Positions 8,175 through 16,766 of a DNA stretch of 64,000 bases are shown here, in pieces. The notes beneath the pieces were generated by a model. It was not told where the DNA came from. It saw only the letters and a list, made by a program, of their open reading frames with translations, and made no database searches. This DNA is from Stenotrophomonas sp. SAM-B (lineage in GTDB: Bacteria > Pseudomonadota > Gammaproteobacteria > Xanthomonadales > Xanthomonadaceae), in contig NZ_JABBXB010000004.1 in NCBI RefSeq assembly GCF_013387485.1, forward strand, positions 310,001-374,000. The letters run 5' to 3'. A program made the position numbers and the translations under genes. How positions within the stretch are numbered: position 1 is the stretch's first letter; the number at the start of each line of letters is the position of its first letter.

Positions 8175-9380
8175 GTGAACGAGGTCGTACAGCCCACCGC
8201 CATCCCATCCGTGCTCGTGTCGAGCCCGGCTGTGGCCAAGCAGAACCTGCTCGACCTCGATCGCGAGGGTCTGGAGCGCTTCTTCGCCGAGACGCTCGGC
8301 GAAGCGCGCTACCGTGCCCATCAGGTGATGAAGTGGATCCACCATCACTACGTCACCGATTTCGATGAAATGACCGACCTCGGCAAGGCGCTGCGCGCCA
8401 AGCTCAAGCAGCATGCCGAGGTGCTGGTTCCGAACATCGTGTTCGACAAGCCCTCCGCCGATGGCACCCACAAGTGGCTGTTGGCCATGGGCACCGACGG
8501 CAAGAACGCGATCGAAGCGGTCTACATCCCGGACAAGAACCGCGGCACGCTGTGCGTGTCCTCGCAGGTCGGCTGCGCGCTGAACTGCACGTTCTGTTCG
8601 ACCGCGACCCAGGGCTTCAACCGCAATCTCTCCACCGCCGAGATCATCGGCCAGGTGTGGGTGGCGGCGCGGCATCTGGGCAACATCCCGCACAAGCAGC
8701 GTCGTCTCACCAACGTGGTGATGATGGGCATGGGCGAGCCGTTGATGAATTTCGACAACGTCGTGCGCGCCATGAGCGTGATGCGCGACGATCTGGGCTA
8801 TGGCCTGGCCAACAAGCGCGTGACGCTGTCCACCTCCGGCCTGGTGCCGCAGATCGACCGGCTGTCCGCCGAGAGCGACGTGTCGCTGGCGGTGTCGCTG
8901 CATGCGCCCAATGATGCCCTGCGCGAGACCCTGGTCCCGCTCAACAAGAAGTACCCGATCGTCGAGCTGATGGCCTCGTGTGCACGCTACCTGCGCGCCA
9001 ACAAGCGCCGCGAATCGGTCACCTTCGAATACACCCTGATGAAGGGAATCAACGACCAGCCCGAGCACGCCCGCCAGCTGGCGCGGCTGATGCGCCAGTT
9101 CGACAACGCCGTGCAGGCCTCTAACGCGGGCAAGGTCAACCTGATTCCGTTCAATCCATTCCCGGGCACGCGCTATGAGCGTTCCGGCGAAACCGACATC
9201 CGCGCCTTCCAGAAGATCCTGCTCGATGCGAAGGTGCTGACGATGGTGCGGCGCACCCGTGGCGACGACATCGATGCCGCCTGTGGCCAGCTCAAGGGCC
9301 AGGTCATGGATCGCACGCGCCGCCAGGCCGAGTTCAACAAAACGCTGCAGGACGGGAAAAACCGGGATGCCGCTGCCTGA
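8175..9380 (+). CDS. rlmN: Dual-specificity 23S rRNA/tRNA adenine-2-methyltransferase
   Basis: Radical-SAM enzyme methylating C2 of A2503 in 23S rRNA and A37 of some tRNAs. The 401 aa protein has the [4Fe-4S] motif CALNCTFC (Cys134, 138, 141), a conserved cysteine just before it in RGTLCVSSQ, and the resolving cysteine at residue 370 in DIDAACGQL. The start is the GTG giving [11 protein letters not shown], 10 bp after ndk; the open frame extends further upstream but only as a shadow of ndk. The end overlaps pilF by 14 bp. Confidence 0.95.
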   Translation: MNEVVQPTAIPSVLVSSPAVAKQNLLDLDREGLERFFAETLGEARYRAHQVMKWIHHHYVTDFDEMTDLGKALRAKLKQHAEVLVPNIVFDKPSADGTHKWLLAMGTDGKNAIEAVYIPDKNRGTLCVSSQVGCALNCTFCSTATQGFNRNLSTAEIIGQVWVAARHLGNIPHKQRRLTNVVMMGMGEPLMNFDNVVRAMSVMRDDLGYGLANKRVTLSTSGLVPQIDRLSAESDVSLAVSLHAPNDALRETLVPLNKKYPIVELMASCARYLRANKRRESVTFEYTLMKGINDQPEHARQLARLMRQFDNAVQASNAGKVNLIPFNPFPGTRYERSGETDIRAFQKILLDAKVLTMVRRTRGDDIDAACGQLKGQVMDRTRRQAEFNKTLQDGKNRDAAA

Positions 9381-10164
9381 TCGCCGATTGCCAGCCGTTG
9401 TTTTCATCGCGCTGGCATTGGCCGGCTGCGGCAAACAGGGCATCAAACCGCCGTCCGGTACCCTCGAGGTCGCGCCGACCTATGAGGCCCGCGACAACCC
9501 CGAGATCCGCAAGCGCGTGAACTACCAGGACCAGATGGTCCTGGCCGGCGAGTCGCTGCGTGCGGGCTCGCCGGAGGCGGCCGAAAAACGGGTGCGGGCG
9601 GCGATGAAGATCGACGCGCGCCGTCCCGAGGCCTACATGCTGTTGGCGGCCATCGCCGCCCAGCGCGGCAACGAGGCCGAGGCCGGGCAGTTGTACGCCA
9701 AGGCCGCCGAGCTGGGCCCGGAGCGCGGCGATGTGCTCAACAATTATGGCGCGTGGCTATGTGCTCATGGCCGACCGGCCGAGTCGCTGGTGTGGTTCGA
9801 CCGGGCCCTCCAGGCGCCGGGCTATACGACACCGGCCTCTGCCCTGGCCAATGCCGGTGGCTGTGCGTTGGATGCCGGCCAGCCCGAACGGGCGGTTCCG
9901 GACCTGCGCAGGGCGCTTGAGATCGATCCGGTCAATGCCTACGCGCTGGAGTCGATGGCCCGCAACGAGTTCGCCCAAGGGCGTTATTTCGAGGCCCGCG
10001 CCTTTTCGCAACGGCGTTTGACGGCTGCACCGGCCACACGTTCCGTGTTACAACTTGCGTCTCAAATCGAGGCGCGGCTTGGCGACAGCGTGGCATCCGG
10101 TCGCTATCTGCAGCGAATTCATGACGAATTTCCGCAGGATGCGGCACCTAATCCCCGGGGTTGA
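9367..10164 (+). CDS. pilF: Type IV pilus biogenesis/stability lipoprotein PilF/PilW
   Basis: Outer-membrane pilotin-type TPR lipoprotein needed for secretin assembly in type IV pili. The 265 aa product has a short lipoprotein signal with lipobox LAGC near residue 19, then about six TPR-like helical hairpins (for example [20 protein letters not shown]). The ATG ([11 protein letters not shown]) lies inside the last codons of rlmN. Position between rlmN and a rodZ-like gene is the standard gamma-proteobacterial order. Confidence 0.9.
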   Translation: MPLPDRRLPAVVFIALALAGCGKQGIKPPSGTLEVAPTYEARDNPEIRKRVNYQDQMVLAGESLRAGSPEAAEKRVRAAMKIDARRPEAYMLLAAIAAQRGNEAEAGQLYAKAAELGPERGDVLNNYGAWLCAHGRPAESLVWFDRALQAPGYTTPASALANAGGCALDAGQPERAVPDLRRALEIDPVNAYALESMARNEFAQGRYFEARAFSQRRLTAAPATRSVLQLASQIEARLGDSVASGRYLQRIHDEFPQDAAPNPRG

Positions 10165-10170
10165 AGCATT

Positions 10171-11034
10171 GTGATTGATGACCAGACTGTGAACGCTTTT
10201 GATACTGCGGCCGGTTGCGGAGCTCGTCTTCGCCAGGCCCGGGAAGCGGCCGGACTGACCCTGGAGGCCGTGGGGCAGCAGCTGCACATGCCGGTCCAGG
10301 TCGTGAAGTCCCTCGAAGACGAGCAGTGGCAGCGCCTCGGCGCGCCGGTCTTCGTCCGCGGCCAGCTGCGCAGCTACGCCCGTCTGCTCAAGGTGGACAT
10401 CGGCGATATCCTCGAACAGGCCCATATCGGGCCGATCGTGCCGCCGCAGCTGGTCAGCCATACCCATACCCCGCGGGCCCGGCGCATTGCCGAGAGCCTG
10501 GGGCGTCGCGTCCTGTATGTCGGCATCACCGCGGTTCTGGCCGTGCCGGTCTGGTTCGCCACCCGCGGCCATTTCGATGGCACGGCGAGCACCCCGAACA
10601 CCGCCTCGCTGGATGTGATCCCGGCGGCGGTGCCGGTGGCCGGTGGCGAGACCCCGGATCCGGCCGCACCCGCGGCGGTCGAGGCGGCCAAGCCGACGGC
10701 ACCGGCAGCACCGTACCTGGCATCGCTGACCCCGGTCCCGCGTCCGGCGTCCGCGCCGATGCCGCAGGCCGGCGCGCTGAGCCTGCAGTTCAAAGGCGAC
10801 AGCTGGGTGGACATCTCCGGGCCGGACGGCGCCACCGTCGAGAAGGCCCTGATCAAGTCGGGCGAGACCCGCAGCTTCGCACCGGGCCAGGTGGCCCGCA
10901 TGGTGCTGGGCAATGCATCGGCGGTCGAGGTTCAGCAGGCCGGCACTATCGTCGACCTTTCGCCGTACCAGCGAGCCAACGTGGCACGCTTTACGGTATC
11001 CTCTGACGGCTCCGTGGTCCCAGTTTCGCACTGA
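10171..11034 (+). CDS. rodZ: RodZ-like helix-turn-helix membrane protein
   Basis: RodZ links MreB to the cell-wall elongation machinery. The 287 aa protein has the RodZ layout: a cytoplasmic HTH_25 domain (ARLRQAREAAGLTLEAVGQ to about residue 80), one membrane helix near 113-134 (VLYVGITAVLAVPVWFATRG), a Pro/Ala-rich linker, and a C-terminal DUF4115 beta domain from about 205 (LSLQFKGDSWVDISGPDGA). The start is a GTG six bases after pilF. No ispG or hisS follows, unlike in E. coli. Confidence 0.85.
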   Translation: MIDDQTVNAFDTAAGCGARLRQAREAAGLTLEAVGQQLHMPVQVVKSLEDEQWQRLGAPVFVRGQLRSYARLLKVDIGDILEQAHIGPIVPPQLVSHTHTPRARRIAESLGRRVLYVGITAVLAVPVWFATRGHFDGTASTPNTASLDVIPAAVPVAGGETPDPAAPAAVEAAKPTAPAAPYLASLTPVPRPASAPMPQAGALSLQFKGDSWVDISGPDGATVEKALIKSGETRSFAPGQVARMVLGNASAVEVQQAGTIVDLSPYQRANVARFTVSSDGSVVPVSH

Positions 11035-11093
11035 ACCGCGTTTCCCCAATCCAATTCAAATAGCTCCTCCTCATGGGCGGGGCGAGAGTACGC

Positions 11094-11732
11094 ATGGCGA
11101 TCGACGACCTGCTCGACGAGCACGAACAAAGTGAACGCGTCCGCGGCTGGCTGCGGAAGAACGGTGTCAGCATCCTCGCTGGCGTAGCCATCGCGATCGG
11201 TGGCATCTGGGGCTGGAAAGAATGGCAGACCCGGCACAGCAATAGCCTGGCCGGCGCCAACGTCCAGTACCAGATCGTCCTCAAGAGCCTGGAAGACAAG
11301 GATCTGGAGCAGGCCGCCAAGGGTGTGAAGGACCTGGAAAGCGGCAAGGCCAACATCTATGCCGATCTGGCTGCCCTGCAACTGGCCAAGGCCCAGGTCG
11401 ATGCCGGCAAGAACGAAGACGCGCTGGCGACCCTGCGCGCGATCAAGGCCGACCCCGAATTCAAGCCGGTGATCGAGCAGCGCGTCGCGCGCCTGCTGGT
11501 GGCCACCGGCAAGACCGAGGATGCGATCAAGCAGCTCGGCACCGCTACCGACAGCGCCAGCCTGGAAATCCATGGTGATGCACTGATGGCGCAGGGCAAG
11601 CGTGATGCTGCCCGCGAGCAGTATGAGAAGGCGCTCAAGACGCTGGACGTGGCAGCGCCCCAGCGGCGCCTGCTGGAAACCAAGTTGACGGATGCCGGTG
11701 GCACCGTCACCGATCCTGCGGAGTCGGTGTAA
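11094..11732 (+). CDS. yfgM: YfgM-family tetratricopeptide membrane protein
   Basis: YfgM is a membrane-anchored ancillary protein of the SecYEG translocon that works with periplasmic chaperones. The 212 aa product has a cytoplasmic N-terminus (AIDDLLDEHEQSERVRGWLR), one membrane helix at about 24-45 (GVSILAGVAIAIGGIWGW), and a periplasmic TPR domain. I use the ATG preceded by GAGAG rather than the in-frame ATG 7 codons earlier. The stop overlaps the bamB start (TAATG). Confidence 0.88.
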   Translation: MAIDDLLDEHEQSERVRGWLRKNGVSILAGVAIAIGGIWGWKEWQTRHSNSLAGANVQYQIVLKSLEDKDLEQAAKGVKDLESGKANIYADLAALQLAKAQVDAGKNEDALATLRAIKADPEFKPVIEQRVARLLVATGKTEDAIKQLGTATDSASLEIHGDALMAQGKRDAAREQYEKALKTLDVAAPQRRLLETKLTDAGGTVTDPAESV

Positions 11733-12940
11733 TGAATCAGATGGTCATGATCAAGCGCGTTGCCACGGTTGCCCTGTTGGGCATGGCCCTGACCGGCTGC
11801 AGCACGATGAAGGGCTGGTTCGCCGGCAAGGATGCGGCGGCCAAGAAGGCGCTGGAACCGGCCGAACTGGTCAAGTTCGATGCCACCGCCAAGGTCGACA
11901 AGATCTGGACGGCCAACGTCGGCAAGGGCGAGAAGCGCATCGGCGTCCGCCAGGGCCCGGTGGTCGCCGATGGCCGCGTCTACGCAGCCGCCATCTACGG
12001 TGGCGTGCATGCCATCGACCTGCAGACCGGCAAGAAGGTCTGGACCTACGAGCCGGCCAAGGAAAAGAAGAAGCCCAAGCTTCGTCTGTCCGGTGGCCCG
12101 GGCGTGGGTGACGGCCTGGTCGTCATCGGCACCCTGGACGGCGAAGTCATCGCGTTGAACGCGGCCGACGGCACCGAAAAGTGGCGGGCCAAGGTGCCGG
12201 GTGAAGTGATTTCCGCACCGGCCGTGGGCCAGGGCATGGTGTTCGTGCGCAGCAACGACGGTCGCGTGACCGGCCTGGATGCCGAAAACGGCACCCAGCG
12301 CTGGTTCAATCCGCGCGAGCTGCCGGCACTGACCGTGCGCGGCAACGCGCCGGTCGTCACCGGCCCGGGCGTGCTGTTCATCGGCAACGACGACGGCTCC
12401 GTCGCCGCGCTGGCCATGCAGGACGGCCGCACGCTGTGGGACCAGATGGTCGGCACCGGCGAAGGCCGTACCGAGCTGGACCGCATGGCCGATATCGACG
12501 GCGCGCCGGTGCTGGAAGGCAATACGCTGTTCGTGAGCAGTTTCAAGAGCCAGACCATGGCGATCGAGGGCCCGACCGGCCGTCCGCTGTGGGCCCGTGA
12601 TCATGGTGGCGCCGGCGGCGTGGCCCTGACCTCGAGCACTGTGTTCGTCACCGACAACAAGGGCGGCGTGTTCGGCCTGGACAAGGCCAGCGGTTCGGCC
12701 ATGTGGTCGCAGACGGGCCTGGCCCGTCGTTCGCTGACCGGTCCGGTCATCCACGGCGATTACGTTGTGGTCGGTGATTACAAGGGGTATCTGCACTGGT
12801 TGCGGACCGATAACGGTGAGTTCGCGGCGCGCGCCAAGAGTGGCGGCGACGCCCTCCTGGCCCAGCCGGTAGCCGCCGATGGGATTCTGCTGGTGCAGAA
12901 CGTTGATGGAAAGCTGACCGCATTCCGGTTGGCACAATAA
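11732..12940 (+). CDS. bamB: Outer-membrane protein assembly factor BamB
   Basis: Lipoprotein of the BAM complex that helps insert beta-barrel proteins into the outer membrane. The 402 aa product carries a signal peptide with lipobox LTGC (Cys near 23) and an eight-bladed PQQ-type propeller with repeats such as GKKVWTYEP, GTEKWRAKV and GRTLWDQMV. It begins in the stop codon of yfgM and ends 12 bp before der. Confidence 0.95.
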   Translation: MNQMVMIKRVATVALLGMALTGCSTMKGWFAGKDAAAKKALEPAELVKFDATAKVDKIWTANVGKGEKRIGVRQGPVVADGRVYAAAIYGGVHAIDLQTGKKVWTYEPAKEKKKPKLRLSGGPGVGDGLVVIGTLDGEVIALNAADGTEKWRAKVPGEVISAPAVGQGMVFVRSNDGRVTGLDAENGTQRWFNPRELPALTVRGNAPVVTGPGVLFIGNDDGSVAALAMQDGRTLWDQMVGTGEGRTELDRMADIDGAPVLEGNTLFVSSFKSQTMAIEGPTGRPLWARDHGGAGGVALTSSTVFVTDNKGGVFGLDKASGSAMWSQTGLARRSLTGPVIHGDYVVVGDYKGYLHWLRTDNGEFAARAKSGGDALLAQPVAADGILLVQNVDGKLTAFRLAQ

Positions 12941-12952
12941 GGAGTTACCGCG

Positions 12953-14344
12953 ATGCTGCCCTTGGTCGCCCTGGTTGGACGGCCGAATGTCGGCAAGTCC
13001 ACGCTGTTCAATGCGTTTACCCGTACGCGCGACGCGCTGGTCCATGACCAGCCCGGCGTGACCCGGGACCGTAATTACGGTGTTTGTCGTCTTGATGAGG
13101 ACCACCCGTTCCTGGTGGTCGATACCGGCGGTATCGCCGGTGAAGAAGAAGGTCTGGCCGGCGCTACCGCCCGCCAGGCCCGCGCCGCCGCCGCCGAGGC
13201 GGACCTGATCCTGTTCGTGGTCGATGCCCGTGAGGGCCCGATGGACGACGAGATCCTGTCCTGGCTGCGCAGGCTGGCCCGTCCGACCCTGCTGTTGATC
13301 AACAAGATCGACGGCATGAATGAAGACACCGTGCGTTCGGAGTTTGCCCGTTACGGCTTCAGCGAAATGCTGACCGTCTCGGCCGCGCACCGCCAGGGCC
13401 TGGATGATCTGCTGGACGAGGTCGTGGAACGGTTGCCGGAAGAGGGCACCACCGAGACCCTGGACACTGATCCGAACCGCATTCGCATCGCCTTCGTCGG
13501 CCGCCCCAACGTGGGCAAGTCGACGCTGGTCAATCGTCTGCTCGGCGAAGAGCGCATGATCGCCTCCGAAGTGCCCGGTACCACCCGTGACTCGATCGCG
13601 GTGGACATGGAGCGCGACGGGCGTGAGTACCGCCTGATCGATACCGCTGGCCTGCGTCGCAAGGCGCGTGTCGAGGAAGTGGTCGAGAAGTTCAGCGTCA
13701 TCAAGACCCTGCAGGCCATCGAGCAGTGCCAGGTCGCGGTGCTGATGCTCGATGCCTCCGAAGGCGTGACCGATCAGGACGCCAGCGTGCTCGGCGCGGT
13801 GCTCGATGCCGGCCGTGCGTTGGTGGTGGCGATCAACAAGTGGGATGGCCTGACCGATTACCAGCGCGAGCAGGCTGAAGCGCTGGTATCGCGCAAGCTC
13901 GGCTTCGTGCCGTGGGCGGAAGTGGTGCGCATCTCGGCCAAGCACGGCTCGGGCCTGCGTGAGCTGTTCCGCTGCATCCACGCCGCGCACGCCTCGGCGA
14001 CGCACGAGTTCAGCACCAGCGAAGTCAACAAGGCGCTGGAAACGGCGTACGAGACCAACCCGCCGCCGGCGATCCGTGGTCACGTGTCCAAGCTGCGTTA
14101 CGTGCATCCGGGCGGTTCCAATCCGCCGACCTTCATCGTCCACGGCACCCGTCTGAAAGACCTGCCGGAGTCGTACAAGCGCTACCTGGAGAACTTCTTC
14201 CGCAAGCGCTTCAAGCTGGTCGGCACGCCCGTGCAGTTCATCTTCCGCGAGGGTGTGAACCCGTACGAAGGCAAGAAGAACGTGCTCACCGAACGTCAGC
14301 TCAAGCGCAAGCGCCGCTTGATCAAGCACGTCAAGGGCCGCTGA
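12953..14344 (+). CDS. der: Ribosome-assembly GTPase Der (EngA)
   Basis: Double-GTPase needed for 50S subunit maturation. The 463 aa protein has two G domains, each with the P-loop [10 protein letters not shown] (about residues 9-18 and 183-192), NKID and NKWD G4 motifs, and a C-terminal KH-like domain ending in a basic tail ([13 protein letters not shown]). It closes the rlmN-to-der array and is followed by a hairpin terminator. Confidence 0.97.
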   Translation: MLPLVALVGRPNVGKSTLFNAFTRTRDALVHDQPGVTRDRNYGVCRLDEDHPFLVVDTGGIAGEEEGLAGATARQARAAAAEADLILFVVDAREGPMDDEILSWLRRLARPTLLLINKIDGMNEDTVRSEFARYGFSEMLTVSAAHRQGLDDLLDEVVERLPEEGTTETLDTDPNRIRIAFVGRPNVGKSTLVNRLLGEERMIASEVPGTTRDSIAVDMERDGREYRLIDTAGLRRKARVEEVVEKFSVIKTLQAIEQCQVAVLMLDASEGVTDQDASVLGAVLDAGRALVVAINKWDGLTDYQREQAEALVSRKLGFVPWAEVVRISAKHGSGLRELFRCIHAAHASATHEFSTSEVNKALETAYETNPPPAIRGHVSKLRYVHPGGSNPPTFIVHGTRLKDLPESYKRYLENFFRKRFKLVGTPVQFIFREGVNPYEGKKNVLTERQLKRKRRLIKHVKGR

Positions 14345-14377
14345 AACCGGCGGGGTGAACCTGACGGGACAGAGCAA

Positions 14378-14405
14378 AGAAGAGCCGGCGCGAGCCGGCT
14401 CTTCT
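14378..14405 (+). terminator. Hairpin terminator after der
   Basis: Perfect 12-bp stem AGAAGAGCCGGC / GCCGGCTCTTCT with GCGA loop, 33 nt after der. No long T tract follows. Confidence 0.75.
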
Positions 14406-14425
14406 GCTTCCAGTTGCGGCGGAAT

Positions 14426-14578
14426 TCAAGCGTTGGCTGTACAGCTGTATGTGTACTCAACTTCCTTCGTCTTGATGTCGCTTGTATCGGTCAGCCACGC
14501 GACGAGGGCAAAATACGGAGTGATGAAATCCTCGGTGATTCCGTTTGACGGATCACGCTGGGCACGCCAATCGTTTTA
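14426..14578 (-). pseudogene. Degraded 3' end of an unidentified gene
   Basis: On the minus strand a 49-codon frame reads NDWRAQRDPSNGITEDFI..., continues TPYFALVAWLTDTSD and ends CTANA-stop. It looks like genuine protein C-terminus rather than noise. It has no start codon and is cut off by a TAA (14576-14578); the same frame continues upstream of that TAA (GGHALYFNYQ), so the TAA could be a nonsense change of a CAA codon. Base use is less GC-rich than the neighbours. I do not recognise the family. Confidence 0.4.
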
Positions 14579-14666
14579 CTGATAGTTGAAATACAGCGCA
14601 TGTCCACCCGCCAGCGCAACCTTCGGAGGAGCAACGTTCGTTCTGGAGCCTTGTCGCTGGCGTGGT

Positions 14667-15113
14667 TCAATCGGGGGGCAGTGGATCCGGCCGTAGCTGG
14701 TGGATGTAGTGGCCGGCAAACTGGAAATCCGCGCCATCCACGGCGACGACTCCGCGCAGGAGATCCAGCGCCACGAGCGCCAGACGGTGTTGTTGGTCCT
14801 CCAGGTCCCCGCCCGTATGGGAGGGAACCGCCCCCCCGCCCAGGTCTATGATCACGGTTCGGCGCTCTGGAACGAGCCGCGTCCGGATGTTGAATCCCGT
14901 TTGACCTTCGATGAGGGTCAGGTTTTCGGCTGCTTCAGAGAGCGCCTTGTCGAGCATCTTTTCGATGCGCGCGCGCTCGGGACGGCCGATGTTTTCAATG
15001 GGCGTTCCACTGGCATGGGTGATGGGCGCCGATGCAGCCATGGCGGGCGTGCTCGGCAGTACCGCAAGCGTAGCGAAAATGAATGGAAGTCTTGATAGGT
15101 GCATGATGCGCAT
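14667..15113 (-). CDS. Small secreted protein of unknown function
   Basis: 148 aa with a clear signal peptide (MHLSRLPFIFATLAVL, cleavage near AMAASA) and a mature part with a helical segment (RARIEKMLDKALSEAAENL) followed by beta-like and hydrophobic stretches. I prefer the ATG preceded by AAGGA (15113) to the ATG five codons upstream. No family was recognised. The ORF ends in a C-rich run (CTGCCCCCCGAT) just before the degraded frame at 14426-14578, so the original gene may have been longer and the present stop may be due to a frameshift. Confidence 0.55.
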   Translation of the reverse strand: MRIMHLSRLPFIFATLAVLPSTPAMAASAPITHASGTPIENIGRPERARIEKMLDKALSEAAENLTLIEGQTGFNIRTRLVPERRTVIIDLGGGAVPSHTGGDLEDQQHRLALVALDLLRGVVAVDGADFQFAGHYIHQLRPDPLPPD

Positions 15114-15406
15114 GGCAATCCTTGTCATTGGTCATCGGGGGCTTATCGAGGCGCGGACAGGCTATATCCGGGAATGTCTTCAAATTGCGTGCTCAGTCAC
15201 GCTTATTTGCAATTCACTGGTTTCCCTGCACGCACGTGAATCGCACCAACTTTCCAGGGCGGAGCAGCTTCCCTACTTTTATACGCTGCGCGCATCGACA
15301 CCCACGTTGCCAGATCGCCAGGGGCCACGTGCCACGCGCTGGCCGGAGGCTGTAGATGGAAGACGACCGGGCTCCGGCCTACACCCTCGTGCGCAATAAT
15401 GCCGGC
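15114..15406. other. Intergenic spacer between divergent genes
   Basis: 293 bp between the secreted-protein gene (minus) and the rhodanese-ThiF gene (plus). AT content is higher around 15170-15230. No repeat, operator or RNA gene was seen; promoters for both sides presumably lie here. Confidence 0.5.
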
Positions 15407-16543
15407 ATGGACATCCCGCAGCTATCTCCCGCCCAGGCCCGCCAGCGCCTCGCCCACGGCGCACTGCTGATCGACATCCGCGAGGCACATGAACGTGCCA
15501 CCGGCATGGCCGAAGGCGCGCTCGGCATTGCGCGGGGCGATCTCCAGGCCGAGCCGAGCACACACCTGCCGGGACTCGATCGCGAGGCCCTCCTGATCTG
15601 CCAGAGCGGCAGGCGTTCGATGGACGCCGCGATTTTCCTGTCGGACCTGGGCTACACGCATATCGCCTCCGTCGATGGCGGCACCGCCGCATGGCGTGCC
15701 GATGGGTTGCCTTTGGTGCAGCCGATGCAGAGCGACGCCGAGCGTGACTTCAACGAGCGGTACTCGCGTCATCTGCTTCTGCCGCAGGTCGGTATCGACG
15801 GCCAGAAGACGCTGCTCGCCTCGCGCGTGCTGGTGCTCGGCGCCGGCGGGCTGGGCGCGCCGGCCAGTTTCTACCTGGCCGCGGCCGGGGTAGGGCACCT
15901 GCGCATCGCCGATGACGACGTGGTCGACCGCAGCAACCTCCATCGGCAGATCATCCATACCGATGCCAGCGTCGGCGAGCCCAAGGTGCTCTCCGCGCGC
16001 ACACGCCTGCTTGCCCTCAATCCCTCGCTGGACGTGGAGGCTGTGCAGGCGCGGGTCACTTCGGCCAACATCGATGCACTGCTCGAAGGTGTCGACGTGG
16101 TGCTGGACGGTTCGGACAACTTCCCGCTGCGTTACCTGCTCAACGATGCCTGCGTCCAGCACGGCATCCCGCTGGTGTATGGGGCGGTGGAGCGCTTCAC
16201 CGGCCAGGTCAGTGTGTTCGATGCCGGGCGTCAGCGCGGCACCGCGCCGTGTTACCGCTGCCTGTTTCCCGAGCCCCCGCCGCCGGCGTTCGCGCCCAAC
16301 TGTGCCGAGGCCGGTGTCCTCGGCGTGCTGCCCGGCATGGTCGGCCTGCTCCAGGCCACCGAAGTTCTCAAGCTGCTGCTCGGCATCGGTGAGCCGCTGA
16401 TCGGCCGGCTGCTGAGCTTCGATGCGCTGGGCATGCGCTTCCGCGAGACACGCCTGCGCCCGGATCCGGCCTGCCCGTTGTGCGCGCCCGGGCGCGCATT
16501 CCCGGGCTACATCGATTACGCGGCGTTCTGCAGCGGCGCGTAG
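15407..16543 (+). CDS. Rhodanese-ThiF fusion; MoeB/ThiF-type sulfur-carrier adenylyltransferase
   Basis: Adenylates the C-terminal Gly-Gly of a MoaD- or ThiS-like sulfur carrier. The 378 aa protein starts with a rhodanese domain (about residues 8-105, active loop CQSGRRS) and continues with a ThiF/MoeB domain (about 125-375: VLVLGAGGLGAPASFYLAA nucleotide loop, DRSNLHRQIIHT, DGSDNFPLRYLLND, zinc ligands in CYRC and CPLC). In most two-domain relatives (MOCS3, MoeZ) the rhodanese is C-terminal. The start chosen is the ATG giving MDIPQLSPAQ. The TAG stop is itself part of a GTAG repeat head. Confidence 0.85.
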   Translation: MDIPQLSPAQARQRLAHGALLIDIREAHERATGMAEGALGIARGDLQAEPSTHLPGLDREALLICQSGRRSMDAAIFLSDLGYTHIASVDGGTAAWRADGLPLVQPMQSDAERDFNERYSRHLLLPQVGIDGQKTLLASRVLVLGAGGLGAPASFYLAAAGVGHLRIADDDVVDRSNLHRQIIHTDASVGEPKVLSARTRLLALNPSLDVEAVQARVTSANIDALLEGVDVVLDGSDNFPLRYLLNDACVQHGIPLVYGAVERFTGQVSVFDAGRQRGTAPCYRCLFPEPPPPAFAPNCAEAGVLGVLPGMVGLLQATEVLKLLLGIGEPLIGRLLSFDALGMRFRETRLRPDPACPLCAPGRAFPGYIDYAAFCSGA

Positions 16544-16616
16544 ATCCACGCCATGCGTGGATGCCGTTGGCCAGGGGCCGCCGGGTGAGCGCAGCCACGC
16601 GTGGCATGGGTCTACC
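16540..16616. repeat. Facing pair of GTAG REP-like palindromes
   Basis: First unit: GTAG at 16540 then stem ATCCACGC / GCGTGGAT (16544-16562). Second unit around 16593-16616 ends in CTACC and shares the CCACGC / GCGTGG core. The first GTAG provides the stop codon of the preceding gene. Confidence 0.72.
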
Positions 16617-16766
16617 GGTGGGTTCGGTAGCGATTTCGGGACGATGCCGCATCCGGATTCAATATCGTTCTGAATTCAGCACGATAAAACGCATCATCCG
16701 CGCTATTGCCCTTCACCGCTTTGCCCTATCGTTGACCCATCTTGTGCAGTCCGGGGAAACAACCGC

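Noticed and set aside
11357..14377. Minus-strand open frame of 1006 codons over yfgM, bamB and der
   Set aside because: Shadow of three conserved genes on the plus strand; no start signal or motif.
14355..14582. 75-codon plus-strand frame after der
   Set aside because: It starts inside the der terminator and has no ribosome-binding site; the opposite strand reads better as a gene remnant.
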